From Rutidosis leptorrhynchoides (lineage: Eukaryota; Streptophyta; Magnoliopsida; Asterales; Asteraceae), in assembly GCF_046630445.1 (NCBI RefSeq), contig NC_092333.1, positions 361,955,001 through 362,019,000 of the forward strand: a stretch of DNA of 64,000 nucleotides, written 5' to 3'. The notes under the pieces are model-generated. The model was given only the letters and a program-made list of their open reading frames with translations, had not been told where the DNA came from and searched no databases. Both the position numbers and the translations under genes were made by a program. How positions within the stretch are numbered: position 1 is the first letter of the stretch; every line of letters starts with the position of its first letter. Shown one piece after another: positions 22,110 to 33,952 of the stretch.

Positions 22110-25016
22110 TATTAAGATATATTAATATATCATAATATCATGATAATATAATAATTTAACATCTCATTAGATATAATAAACATTGGGTTAACAACATTTA
22201 ACAAGATCGTTAACTTAAAGGTTTCAAATCAACATTTATATGTAACGACTAACGATGACTTAACGACTCAGTTAAAATGTATATACATGTAGTGTTTTAA
22301 TATGTATTCATACACTTTTGAAAGACTTCAAGACACTTATTAAAATACTTCTACTTAACAAAAATGCATACAATTACATCCTCGTTCAGTTTCACCAACA
22401 ATTCTACTCGTATGCACCCATATTCGTACTCGTACAATACACAGCTTTTAGATGTATGTACTATTGTTATATACACTCCAATGATTAGCTCTTAGTAGCC
22501 CATGTGAGTTACCTAATGCATGTGGGAACCATCATTTGGCAACTAGCATGAAATATCTCATAAAATTACAAAAATATAGTAATCATTCATGACTTATTTT
22601 CATGTAAACAAAATTACACATCCTTTATATCTAATCCATATACCAACGACCAAAAACACCTACGAACACTTTCATTCTTCAATTTTATTCATCTAATTGA
22701 TCTCTCTCAAGTTCTATCTTCAAGTTCTAAGTGTTCTTCATAAATTCTACAAGTTCTAGTTTCATAAAATCAAGAATACTTCCAAGTTTGCTAGCTTACT
22801 TCCAATCTTGTAGATTGATCATCCAACCTCAAGAAATCTTTCTTATTTACAGTAAGATATCTTTCTAATATAAGGTAATACTCATATTCAAACTTTGATT
22901 CAATTTCTATAACTATAACAATCTTATTTCGAGTGGAAATCTTACTTGAACTTGTTTTCGTGTCATGATTCTACTTCAAGAACTTTCAAGCCATCCAAGA
23001 TCCTTTGAAGCTAGATCCATTTGTCTATTTTCCAGTAGGTTTATCCAAAAAACTTGAGGTAGTAATGATGTTCATAACATCATTCGATTCATATATATAA
23101 AGCTATCTTATTCGAAAGTTTAAACTTGAAATCTCTAGAACATAGTTTAGTTAATTCTAAACTTGTTCGCAAACAAAAGTTAATCCTTCTAACTTGACTT
23201 TTAAAATCAATTAAAAACATGTTCTATATCTATATGATATGCTAACTTAATGATTTAAAACCTGGAAACACGAAAAACACCGTAAAACCGGACATACGCC
23301 GTCGTAGTAACACCGCGGGCTGTTTTGGGTTTGATAATTAAAAATTATGATAAACTTTGATTTAAAAGTTGTTCTTCTGGGAAAATGATTTTTCTTATGA
23401 ACATGAAACTATATCTAAAAATCATGGTTAAACTCAAAGTGAAAGTATGTTTTTCAAAATGGTCATCAAGACGTCGTTCTTTCGACTGAAATGACTACCT
23501 CTTACAAAAATGACTTGTAACTTATATTTCCGACTATAAACTTATACTTTTTCTGTTTAAATTCATAAAATAGAGTTCAATATGAAACCATAGCAATTTG
23601 ATTCACTCAAAACGAATTTAAAATGAAGAAGTTATGGGTAAAACAAGATTGGATATTTTTTTATTTTTGTAGCTACGGGAAATATTAACAATTCTATACA
23701 AATCATATCCTAGCTAACTTATATTGTATTATATATGTATTCTAATATATTATGTAATCTTGGGATACCATAGACACGTATGCAAATATTTTGACATATC
23801 ATATCGACCCATGTATATATATTATTTGGAACAACCATAGACACTCTATATGCAGTAATGTTGGAGTTAGCTATACAGGGTTGAGGTTGATTCCAAAAAT
23901 ATATATACTTTGAGTTGTGATCTAGCCTGAGACGTGTATACACTGGGTCGTGGATTAATTCAAGATAATATATATCGATTTATTTCTGTACATCTAACTG
24001 TGGACAACTAGTTGTAGGTTACTAACGAGGACAGCTGACTTAATAAACTTAAAACATCAAAATGTATTAAAAGTGTTGTAAATATATTTTGAACATACTT
24101 TGATATATATGTACATATTTGTTATAGGTTTGTGAATCGACCAGTGGCCAAGTCTTACTTCCCGACGAAGTAAAAATCTGTGAAAGTGAGTTATAGTCCC
24201 ACTTTTAAAATCTAATATTTTGGGATGAGAATACATGCAGTTTTATAAATATTTTACGAAATAGACACAAGTAATTGAAACTACATTATATGGGTGAATG
24301 ATCAAAGCCGAATATGCCCCTTTTACTTGGTAACCTAAGAATTAGTAAACCGATCTACTAATTGATGTGAATCCTAAAGATAGATCTATTGGGCCTAACG
24401 AACCCCATCCAAAGTACCGGATGCTTTAGTACTTCGAATTCGTTTTTATCATGTCCGAAGGATTTCCCGGAATGATAAGGGATATTCTTATATGCAACTT
24501 GTTAATGTCGGTTACCAGGTGTTCACCATATGAATGAATTTTATCTCTATGTATGGGATGTATATTGAAATATGAAATCTTGTGGTCTATTATTATGATT
24601 TGATAATATATAGGTTAAACCTATAACTCACCAACATTTTTGTTGACGTTTTAAGCATGTTTATTCTCAGGTGATTATTAAGAGCTTCCGCTATTGCATA
24701 CTAAAATAAGAACAAGATTTGGAGTCCATGCTTGTATGATATTATGTAAAAACTGTATTCAAGAAACTTATTTTTGATGTAATATGTTCTTATTGTAAAC
24801 CATTATGTAATGGTCGTGTGTAAACGGTATATTTTAGATTATCATTATTTGATAATCTACATAATGTTTTTTTTAAACCTTTATCGATAAAATAAAGGTT
24901 ATGGTTGTTTTAAAAATGAATGCAGTCTTTGAAAAACGTCTCATATAGAGGTCAAAACCTCGCGACGAAATCAATTAATATGGAACGTTTATAATCAATA
25001 TGAACGGGACATTTCA
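21481..25016 (+). repeat. Element A 3' LTR
   Basis: Starts TGTAGTGACCC after the purine tract. The end is placed at GGGACATTTCA (25016) by analogy with how closely primer sites follow the LTR in related elements; GGGACA at 25011 is the alternative. It is about 3.5 kb. It carries TA microsatellites at 21507-21578 and near 22072-22107, and the AACGTCTCATATAGAG motif near its end that also occurs in the LTR ends of C and F. The 5' LTR is outside the window, so divergence cannot be measured. Confidence 0.82.
21507..21578. repeat. TA microsatellite in element A 3' LTR
   Basis: 36 TA units starting 26 bases into the LTR. Confidence 0.96.
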
Positions 25017-26521
25017 TTTCATTCCGCAGCAAACTGGGCACAATGATTTCACCAAAAGACTCAATCGGCAACTGGCGCGGTTCTTTCTTTTACATTAACG
25101 ACACCGCCAATGTGGACATCGACATACCAAGAACATGGTGTACGGAACTTGATCCCAATCTTAATGAGAAACCTGTACTTGATGATCTTGAGAATTATAT
25201 TCTCAAGACACTCAAAAACGCAGGCCTAATTCTGCGAGCTTATTCGAATGTACCGCTGTACATCGGCAGAGTTTCAATTCAATGCCAGTGGAGCGACTAT
25301 GACGCGCTTTTTGTTGACCAGGCAAAAAATGGTATTTCGCTTAAACTTATCGCATAATACTTTTTATACTTTTCACAGTACATTTTTGCTTCACATAACA
25401 CTATATGTTTATATTTTCGCAAAGATTGCTCTTGACCTTATCATGAGGTCTGCCGATATCAGCAGGATCAGCCCTGCTCGTCGCCTAAAGAATGGCGACG
25501 GCCACATTGTTCTTATTGATGAGCCAATCATCAATACATGTTATATTACTGGTGGCGAAGACCGCGGCAAGTGAAAAGTTGTGGAAGGTGCCACCACCCC
25601 GCGTAGAAAACGATTACGCTCTCTTGCTGAACAAGAAACAAGTACTTAATTGTGAATTCGCAGTATTTATTTATTATGCGTTTTTTACTTTCGCATAAGC
25701 TCGTTATATTTGTTTATCTGGTTATAGTTGTTCTTTCAGAGTCATCCGCTGAAGCCACCCCACTCTACAACATCAGAGGGAGCATCCCCACAGATGTTCT
25801 TGAAGAGCCCGAGCAAGAAGATTTGTCTCTTCCATCTGACGCAGAAGCGTCTAATCAGGAGGAGGAAGGAGAAGTTGATGCAGAAGAAACCGCAGAAGCA
25901 GAACAGGCCAATAGATTATACCGCAGGCTTTATAAATTTGTTCCCCAGGAAACAAAAGAGCAATATCGCAAACTATCATAACCCGAAGCTGCAAGACAGC
26001 GGCTGCATAATTGTTATAATGGAATTTATCTAACAATTGACATCATGGAGCGCTTCACCGAGATGTCGGATGAATATGATAATGTGGTGAAGATTGCCAA
26101 CGCTAATGAGAAAAAAGCGCAAAGGGCTGAGGCGCGGCTTAAAAAGGCTGCGGAAGAGAACGCTAAGCTCAAAAAGAGGGCGAAAACTGCGGAACAAAAT
26201 TTCGCACAGCTGGTCAAGTATCTCCCAACTTTCGCAGATAAAGTGATGGACTCAAATCCAGTCACTGAAAAATTTCAAGCGTATGCCCATGCAGCAAAAC
26301 TTGCCACTCGCTGTGAGTGGTATGATCTATTGTGCAATCTTGGCGATCTTTCTCAACCTCTACCTTCTGACATGGCGAAAGAAATATGCGCCACAGATGA
26401 TGCTCGCGAAGCACTCGAGAGAGAGAAGAAGGAGGTCGAGAAAGTCAGCATACCTGCCCTGGAGGAACTTAGTCAGCACGAGGGCATTTCATTCGCAGAT
26501 ATTGAAGCATTAGAGCTTTAA
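25017..26521 (+). pseudogene. Element D opposite-strand spliced ORF (Transposase_28-like / coiled-coil protein)
   Basis: Three open blocks lie in order. The first, 25017-25357, is open through the boundary with A and has NWRGSFFYINDTANVDID and a WCTELDPNLNEKPVL segment. The second, to about 25641, is basic, with SPARRLKNGDGH and a stop where Trp is expected. The third, 25740-26521, is acidic and then a coiled coil rich in Ala/Glu/Lys. A good intron joins blocks two and three: donor GTACTT at 25642, acceptor TTCTTTCAG ending 25739, frame kept. A stop at 25979-25981 interrupts block three, which otherwise continues in frame to 26519. The layout resembles the extra antisense ORF of Tat-lineage elements and proteins labelled gypsy-type putative transposase. 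That match is from memory and uncertain. Function unknown. Confidence 0.5.
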
Positions 26522-27257
26522 ATTTGCCATAGCTAGCTTTTGAATGTATTCTTGCAATCTTGAATTGCGTTTTTTGTAATGATCCGCGTTGTTTTCACGC
26601 TTAATATTAATTAATGACTTATTTACAATTCGCAGTTGCAACTTCTTTTATTTATATAGCACTTTACATTATCATATATTCATAATTCAGACTTGCCCTT
26701 TGCAATTTCAGCATTCGCTATTGTGCACATAACAAAGCGTACTTTATGCGAAACAATCTTTTAATCATTATGAATCTTCTAAGTTCGACAAATCGATCCT
26801 TAGGCAAATTTAGCATTGCGAAGCATCTAAGTATTGGCAAGATCAAATACTTAGGAAATTTTATCCTTTCACAATTATTAACACAAGTGGGCAATTTCAT
26901 CACTTTGTTTTTAACAAATTATTTCGCAATGCATTTTTGCATTATTATAACATTTAAGTAGGCCATGTTTAGCGAAAATCATGCCACTTTACTTAAAGTA
27001 TCCACAGAACAAACATTAACTTAGTGTTATAAAAGATAAGTAATTGTATTCTGCGAAATTATCACTACGTGTGGCTACACGCAGTGCATTCGCTTTGTTA
27101 AAGAAACAACTACTAACATTGAAATTAACTTTGCCTCATTCATTATTGTTTCGAATTACAAGGTTCAAAAATAGACGCAACAATCATATTCGCATCATTA
27201 TATCATACATTGATGAAGTTTGCCTTAGCATCTCATTACAACTTTTAAAATTTCGCA
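26522..27257. other. Element D non-coding spacer
   Basis: AT-rich DNA between two convergent reading frames (the plus-strand ORF and minus-strand gag-protease), so it could hold both polyadenylation regions. No polymerase domain on either strand. Confidence 0.6.
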
Positions 27258-27836
27258 CTATTCAGGATTAACTGAATGTCCTTCAATACCCATATTCGCA
27301 TTTGCCATAATCATAGCGCAGAATGGCTCCATCTCCGTAGAAATTAGCGTGCCAATTCCTTTATTGGCAGAAAATTTAACCATGCCATGTATAGTAGAAG
27401 GAATAGCGCCAAACATGCGCAGAGTAGTGCGCCCAAGTATCATATTGAATCGTGATTGATTTCGCATTATGTACAGATTCAATAAAGCTTGGCGCCTTAT
27501 CGACTCATCGCTGTCATTAACTAGATCCATTTGCAATTCCAACTGGCCAACAGGCCAGGATGACTCTCCTGAGAACCCAGCAAGTGAAACCGCAGTAGGT
27601 TTCATCAAAGCTTGAATGTTCGCGGGCAGCTTGCTAAAATATTGTTCGTACATGACATCGACACTGCTACCAGTTTCCACATGTACCTTCATTATCATTA
27701 TACTAGTATTCGCAATGCGACATGAAACCACCACAGGTTTATCAACATCCGTGGTCAAGCTTGCAGGTGGAAAAGTAATGGAGGGGCACCTCCAACTTAC
27801 AATCTGCTCAGAAATTTGAAGTACTGACAGTTCGCT
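27258..27836 (-). pseudogene. Element D aspartic protease
   Basis: Same frame as gag, after a TAG at 27837-27839. It reads DKPVVVSCRI, then VETGSSVDVMYEQYF with the catalytic D-T/S-G replaced by ETGSS (Asp to Glu), and the flap-side NMILGRTTLRMFGAIPST motif typical of Tat/Athila proteases. The loss of the catalytic Asp suggests it is inactive. It ends at a TAA at 27258-27260 with no RT beyond. Confidence 0.75.
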
Positions 27837-29798
27837 CTACACTTCTACCACATTAATTACTTGAATTCCGCGCTGATTTTCTTTCTTATTCACCATCTTT
27901 ACCCCCAGATTTTTCACTGCGGGAGCCTTTCGCTCAACCGCATTTGATGCATTTGAGGTGTTAGCTTCTGTAGGCATTATAATCGCATTTGCAGTGTTCT
28001 GTGCGATTAAATGGTCCAGCTTGCCTTGCTCGTATGCTTCTGCAATGAATTCCGCCAAATCTCTGCAGCTATTGGTGTCATGACCATAATCGTCATGGAA
28101 AACACAAAACTTTGATCGATCGCGCCTGCTATTTTCTCCCAAAGGCTGCGGATCAGGAAAAGATTTAGCGACTCTTTCCTGTAACAAAATCTCCTTTGGT
28201 GTTTTTGTTAGCATCTGAATGATATTGAAAGATTCATTGTTCCACTTTCGCGTAGAATAGCGATCACGACGGCCATATCCATGGTTATTATTTTGACCTT
28301 GAAACCTGTCATTTCGCGGGTATCCACCTCCGCCATTTCTCCGCGGAAAACTTGATCTGCGGTAATTATCACCGTTACCATCGCGAAAAGAATCATTGTC
28401 ATCTCGCCAACTTTTGTCTCTACCCCACCCACACGCAGGGTTTATCCTGCTATCCTCTCCACCGCGGAGATAATCATATGTTTCTTGTTGAACTTTTGCG
28501 AAAGTCGGCGGGACATCTCTTCGCAATCTTCGCACAAGAGTAGGATGTCGCTGTGGGTTAATAGCATGCAGAAAACCAGAAATTTTTTGATCTGCATTCA
28601 ATCGTGGAATTTTTTGGCACTCGTAAATGTACCGCGTAAGTAATGCGCTCAAAGTTTCCTTGTTACCTTGCTTAATATCATGACATTCTATATGTGTCTT
28701 TTTCTGCGGTAAAAGATTTTGAAACTGCAGCAAAAAATTTTCGCGCAAATCGACAAAGCCAATAATACTGCGAGATTGCAGACTATGAAACCACTCCCTT
28801 GCTGATCCTTGCAAAGCCATGGGAAACACTCTACACGCAGCTGGTTCATCCCAGTTATAGGTGCTTACCACCCCTTCAAAGCATTGCAGAAAATCTAAGG
28901 GATCGGTTAAACCCGAATAGACTCCCAGAGTTGCCGGTACGATCGGCGGAGAAACAATTGGATAGTCAGAAATATGCTGGACAAACTTGTCCGCAACAGT
29001 AGTGATTTTTGTTGCCTTTTTTGTGCGAGTATCTGCATTCTCCGCACAAAACTTGGTAAGCATGTCTTGCAAAAAATTTGGCTGATCAAACTTATGTTGC
29101 ATTGATTTTGGCGCAATGCTTCTGAAAGCATCCTCCAAAAAATTTTGGGCATTTTCTCTGCGAGCAGCATCAGATGCTTCACCCTCTTCCACATAACGAG
29201 GGAAAGGTGTTGGTGGTAGCTTTCGCTTAACATGTGGATTTTTAACATACTCTTCCACGCTGTCCGAATCATCAGAAAATTCGCTTTCTTCTCTAGGCGT
29301 CTTCGCCATTTTTGAGTTATATGCAGAGTTCAAATGAATGCGATCTTCTGCATTATCACTATCGCTATGATTACGCTCAAGAACTAAGCGATTAACTTGT
29401 GATCCTGAATCGTTCAATGGTCATAAGTAAGTGCGCGGTATGCGAGACTCACGACTGCACTTAGCATCTTTCTTAGCTTGCTCGATAGCAGTACCAACAA
29501 TTTTGTCAGTTCGCAGACTAGATTTTCCAGATAAAACTTTTACTCGCTTCCCATCAGCGATTGTTTCATCGCGATTTTGCAGCAAAGTTCTGCACGCAAT
29601 CATTTTCTCAGCAGCGATTTCTGGCTGCGAATCACTAGCGTTGTTTAAAGTGGATGTTTTAGCAATCGGTTCTTGAACCGATTTTCCCGCGGCTATACCA
29701 ACATTTGTTTGCAATGGAAATATCACGACGTTCTGCGAATCGCCAGGCAGTGCATCAGCATTCGCAAAAATGCCAGTTTGCTTTGCATTTGTCATCAT
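27837..29798 (-). pseudogene. Element D Gag, Tat lineage (one internal stop)
   Basis: One frame from ATG 29798 to TAG 27837, broken by a TGA at 29421-29423 (fits CGA to TGA). The core reads GVYSGLTDPLDFLQCFEG, then MALQGSAREWFHSL and LLTRYIYECQKIP, the Retrotrans_gag pattern of Tat/Ogre-type elements. A basic Arg/Gly/Asn-rich region follows, then a CX2H-type finger (FCVFHDDYGHDTNSC) characteristic of that lineage instead of CCHC knuckles. The start codon lies only a few bases after the tRNA-like primer block, so the leader is almost absent. Confidence 0.85.
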
Positions 29799-29802
29799 GA
29801 CC

Positions 29803-29838
29803 ACGTGGTCGTGGGTTCGAGTCCCACGGATGGCGCCA
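29803..29838 (-). other. Element D primer-binding site, extended tRNA-Lys-like block
   Basis: On the plus strand GTGGTCGTGGGTTCGAG followed by TCCCACGG and TGGCGCCA looks like the variable loop, T arm and 3' acceptor of plant tRNA-Lys including the CCA. From memory about 31 of 34 bases agree. The minus strand therefore carries a primer site starting TGGCGCCA two bases after the LTR. Usual primer sites span 12-18 bases; this one covers about 34. Confidence 0.75.
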
Positions 29839-29840
29839 AT

Positions 29841-30333
29841 TGATCAATCCTTAATTAGCGATGTTACTTAATTACGGATTGAGTGCAATAAGATTATAAT
29901 GGAGGATGGAATGTTTGATGATTATTTTGGGCCCCGATGATCGTCTTTCACTTTAACTATCAAGTGATCAACCACCCCGACCCGGTCTTGATTGTTAATT
30001 AACATAATTCACCTTTGCGCGATGTAAAAATCCCTTGGGCAAGATCACAAGTGGAAATTACAAAGGCTTAGGCAAAATGGTAGAGAATCAACAACCTATA
30101 AATGAGAGGCCAAGCTCCCTATTTATAGTATTCGAGATATCCGCGGTCTGCGAACTACTTATCCATCCGCGGAAACTTAGCGGATTAAACCGCAGTCCCT
30201 TATTAACGCGGAAATACAACTACTGCACTTTATTTTCAGCGAATATTGCATATCTTAGCTTTAGGGTCCGCGTAATTCTGCTTTTAGCCTTTAGTAAATA
30301 AAACACACATATACAATGCTATGTATATGATCA
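29841..30333 (-). repeat. Element D 5' LTR (tentative right end)
   Basis: Starts TGATCA two bases from the primer site. The outer end is placed at a matching TGATCA (30328-30333), giving a 493-bp LTR. The other LTR is not in the window, so this end is unproven. Confidence 0.6.
30119..30127 (-). promoter_or_regulatory. Probable TATA box of element D LTR
   Basis: TATAAATAG on the minus strand, pointing toward gag, about 280 bases upstream of the primer site. Confidence 0.55.
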
Positions 30334-30950
30334 TATGGGTTTCACCGGATCAAGTAATAACTTCATATTCGTTGCTAGGGTTTATATTTGTTGATTATTA
30401 TCTAACAATTCGTGTAATACAGTTCGAACTTAATCAATTGAAACCACAGTAATCAACAAAAACATTGAAATTACCAGCAATCGGGCGTGATGAAAGATCA
30501 ATCGTAATCGATTCAAAACATAAATTAATCAACAAAAATTGTAATTAACTGTAAACGGCCATGATTTATTCAAATCCTAAATTAAAGTTTGCGAACGAAA
30601 GAAACAGTGCATAATTAAATTTTTAATTACCTCAAAACGGGACGAACTGATCAAGATTGAAAGACAACTCGTTGAAAATGAAAGATCGCAAGCTTTATAT
30701 TATTTTGGCGATGGTTGATGAGAGAGCAAAAAATCTGCAGAAGATGGGATATTAATGAAAAACAAATAAAGACAAATATAAAAAATAAATAGTTGATAAT
30801 GAAGTAGGTGTTGACAAATCAGGAAGCGTGCACGATGACTCTTAAACCACCATCCTAGATCGCATATCCATATCCCATCCCGTCAAATAAAAGGGTAAAA
30901 TTAAATTATATATTAAACATAAAAAATAAAAAAAGGGTGATACAATAGCA

Positions 30951-30958
30951 ACGGAGTG
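30951..30958. repeat. Target-site duplication of hAT-type MITE, left copy (ACGGAGTG)
   Basis: ACGGAGTG is repeated exactly at 31598-31605. The tandem unit 2 has the single unoccupied sequence ATGGAGTG near 35427-35434. Confidence 0.93.
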
Positions 30959-31597
30959 TAGGGATGGCAATGGCCACCCGATCCAATGGATATCCATCCG
31001 ATCCACCCGGTTCGTGATGGATATGAATAATCTAAATGGATATGGATATGGATATGGATGAACCTAAATGGATATGGATATGGATGGAAAAATACCATCC
31101 ATGGATATATCCATTAACACTCGAAATACATACATAAATACTTAAATATAGATATATGCAAACACATTTACTATTATATATGCATTTATTATTACCCACA
31201 CATTTTTTCCAACCATATAACGAATTAGTTGTGATATATTGCAACATAACACACATATCTGATCAAATAAACATACAAACTACACATTTAATTTGTCATT
31301 ATCCATGTTTAATAGTATATTTAACGATTTGTGTTGTATCTTTGACAAAGATTACACGTTATATATATGTTTGTTATATTACGTTTTTATTTATATGAAA
31401 TATTAGGAATTTTTTTAAAATTTTTAATATCCAATGGATATCCATTAACCCGCTTAATCCACTGGATATGGATATGGATGTATGAACAAAATTAAATGGA
31501 TATGGATACGGATACGGATGAACAAAAACTAAATGGATATCGATATGGATATGGATACGGCCTCACCCGATCCATATCCGATCCATTGTCATCCCTA
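30959..31597. mobile_element. hAT-type non-autonomous element (MITE), 639 bp
   Basis: Terminal inverted repeats start TAGGGATGGCAATGG and end CCATTGTCATCCCTA, followed inward by runs of ATGGATATGG-type repeats on both sides. An exact 8-bp duplication flanks it, the size produced by hAT transposases. No transposase frame, so it would need one in trans. Confidence 0.9.
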
Positions 31598-33079
31598 ACG
31601 GAGTGTTAATTTTGGTAGCCAACTAGTGTGAGGGTCCGCGCTTCGCAGCGAATATTTGTAGGTGTTTGTGTAAACATGAGGTAATATTATTGACCACAAC
31701 TATTACATATACAACTGAAGTCACGAATGTCTTGATACAATCCCAAAACATCTGCAACATTAATCATATAAGTTATATACTAATTCATTTAATCAATCTA
31801 AATCTAAATACATACATTTGAAATCTCCCCGGTGATTTGCACATTGGTGAATTTGTTGTCCATTCAATACGTTCCTTTGAAGATCTGGTCGATGAAAAAA
31901 CTGTATTAATTAACATATTGTTCAGTGAGTTCTTACTACATTTCAGGGTTCTGTGCTAATAGATGACCTAATTGTTTTTAAAAAATGAACTTTATTCAGG
32001 TAAGAAACACACATGTAGCAAGTTAACAAAGTACATGTTATAACTTTAGTATGAAGAGAATCCCCATAAAAACGAACGTGTATTGTCTTTCACACTGCAA
32101 ATAAGAAATTAGATCCTATCAGAAAGTTCAGCCGCAAGCCCGCAAGAGAAATATAAAACAACATCTATCTATTTCAGGACCAGACTATAAAAGATCCATA
32201 ATGCAATTAGTTAGTAAGCTCTATTGTAGGGGGAAAAATGAAACCTATCTATTTCACTACCAAATTGTAAAAGGCCTATAATGATAGTTATAGTTAACAA
32301 ATTCAGTAGAAACCATAATAAGAGCATGTATTGTCTTTAAGGCTACTTTTAGGCTAACGAAATAAAGTGTCGCTTATTAACAAATAAAACAAACCATGAG
32401 AAAAACAAAACACATGAAATAATAGTACCAGTTGTCGAACATCAAATTTCGAGACCCAAGCAACCATCAAACATTTGAAAACACTGACCCCCTTAATTCA
32501 ATAGGAGTACCCGATACAGTAACATCATTGTTGTCAACACCCTCATCAAGAATTACGACCACACCAAACATATTAACAAACAGTTAATATGCGTAAAATA
32601 TAACTGTAGTAAAGTTCAAATAAGAATAACCACACCACATAGTTACATTTTGGTAGAGTTTAATATGGTATGGGTTGGCCAGAAATACATGAGGTTCAAA
32701 AAATATTAAATTGCTAATTCTAAACAGTATACACAATATAAATTATGTTGTTTAATGAATGAAGTTAACCCTTTTAAGCTATCTTATTACTCATTTGACC
32801 CTTTAAAATTTAAAAAGAACCTAAAACTAAAGCAAGTGGGTCATGATTAGCACCTGAGCCAGTTCTAATATGATAAAACTCTCCATAATTTCCTAGATTA
32901 AAAGGTCTGACTAACACAACGCACTCAACCAATTATAAGCTATTGTGCTACATAATAATCAACTGCAAATACCTTGCATAAACTGACAGACATTCGTATA
33001 TCGTAATTAATAGACATAGAAACCAAGTAAATGTGAATAACATATATTACTTCTCATTGCTTTCCATATAATGCTTCGC

Positions 33080-33952
33080 CTAGTCTGTTTCATCTTCATT
33101 CTCAATTGTAAATTCAAAACTATCAATTACACCATTCATATCACTCTCAAAGTAGCTGTCATAATACAAATTATTAATCAAAAGTCTACCTTCTATTGAT
33201 AATCCTACATACTTCCAGAAATCAAATCACAAATCTCCTATACGTAATTGATACATAACGAAATAAAGTGAATGGAAGTAAAAGAAACCAAAAATAAGCA
33301 AAAAAAAAAAAAAAAAGAAACAAATAAATAAATGAAAAATGTAAAGTTGCATTTAAATGTAAACACCCAATATATAATCTTACAACGGCATAAACGAAAA
33401 AGAATTGAACTATTATAGATTAAACATAAAGCAAAATATATGGAGTAATAAAAATAGATAATAAAAAAAAATTACATTTGCATATAAATTTGAAAACTCA
33501 AATCCCTTATTAATGAATCTTGAAAATTATCATCAAGTTCACCAGATACAGATTAGGAACAACCTTTAGGTCCCACTTCAATTCAATCAAGACCCTTGAA
33601 ATTGTTTTATCAAATCAAATAATTGATGCATACGTAGTTCACATAATTTAGTATGCAGGCATCGATTTAAGACATTGATACTTACCTCAATTTTTTCAGG
33701 TGGTTATGGATGTTGGTATTTTCCGGCAGACGTCGGCCGTTTTTTTGTCTCTTTTTTCGGCGAAAAAATCGAGGACCGATGGGGAATCAGATTGGATGGA
33801 GGACCGATCGTGAAGCATGTGAGAGTGGTGGCGGTGATGGTGGTGGAGGAGAAGCCGTTGGTTGTGGCGCCGGAGGTGGTGGCGATGGGATAGAGCGAAG
33901 GTGAGAGTGATAGGGAGTATGTGGGTTTAGTTGAAGAAGAGAGAAGAACCAT
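33080..33952 (-). pseudogene. Exon-like pieces of an unidentified host gene inside the Helitron-like block
   Basis: On the minus strand: a possible first exon (33952-33686) encoding a Ser/Thr-rich, transit-peptide-like start (MVLLSSSTKPTYS), with a stop shortly before a canonical donor GTAAGT (33685-33680). Then a block near 33590-33480 (SVSGELDDNFQDSLIRD) and one at about 33210-33080 (KYVGLSIEGRLLINNLYYDS, ending at TAG). A further open piece with DEGVDNNDVTVSGTPIELRG lies near 32590-32490. Spacing and splice-like borders suggest introns. I do not recognise the protein. Helitrons often carry such fragments. Confidence 0.45.
33298..33316. repeat. Poly-A tract
   Basis: About 17 consecutive A bases inside the Helitron-like block. 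Confidence 0.9.

Larger units (their letters stand above)
1..25016 (+). mobile_element. Element A: Tekay-like Ty3/gypsy retrotransposon, 5' end outside window
   Basis: Gag zinc knuckles, protease, reverse transcriptase, RNase H, integrase and a 3' LTR occur in Ty3/gypsy order on the plus strand. The body is split at 2197/19922 by element C: the reading frame stops at a GAC-GC duplication and resumes in the same codon phase on the other side. The 5' LTR and gag N-terminus lie left of the window. The C-terminal end resembles the degenerate chromodomain of the Tekay/Del chromoviruses. On its right the element abuts an open reading frame of element D, so A appears to have inserted into D. The exact LTR end is uncertain between 25011 and 25016. 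Confidence 0.85.
25017..30333 (-). mobile_element. Element D: Tat-like Ty3/gypsy element without visible polymerase
   Basis: On the minus strand, from right to left: LTR, tRNA-Lys-like primer site, gag with a Tat-type zinc finger, protease, about 0.7 kb of non-coding DNA, then a spliced ORF on the opposite strand. No reverse transcriptase, RNase H or integrase is present between protease and the left boundary, where element A begins. The rest of D, including its other LTR, should lie left of the window beyond A. Confidence 0.75.

Noticed and set aside
29803..29838. tRNA gene (Lys) from T arm and CCA sequence
   Set aside because: Only the 3' half is present, CCA is encoded, and it sits two bases from an LTR in antisense to gag; it is a primer-binding site.
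31032..31256. Short Ile/Ser/His-rich frames around 30913-31398
   Set aside because: Translations of the GGATAT repeats in the hAT-type MITE arms.
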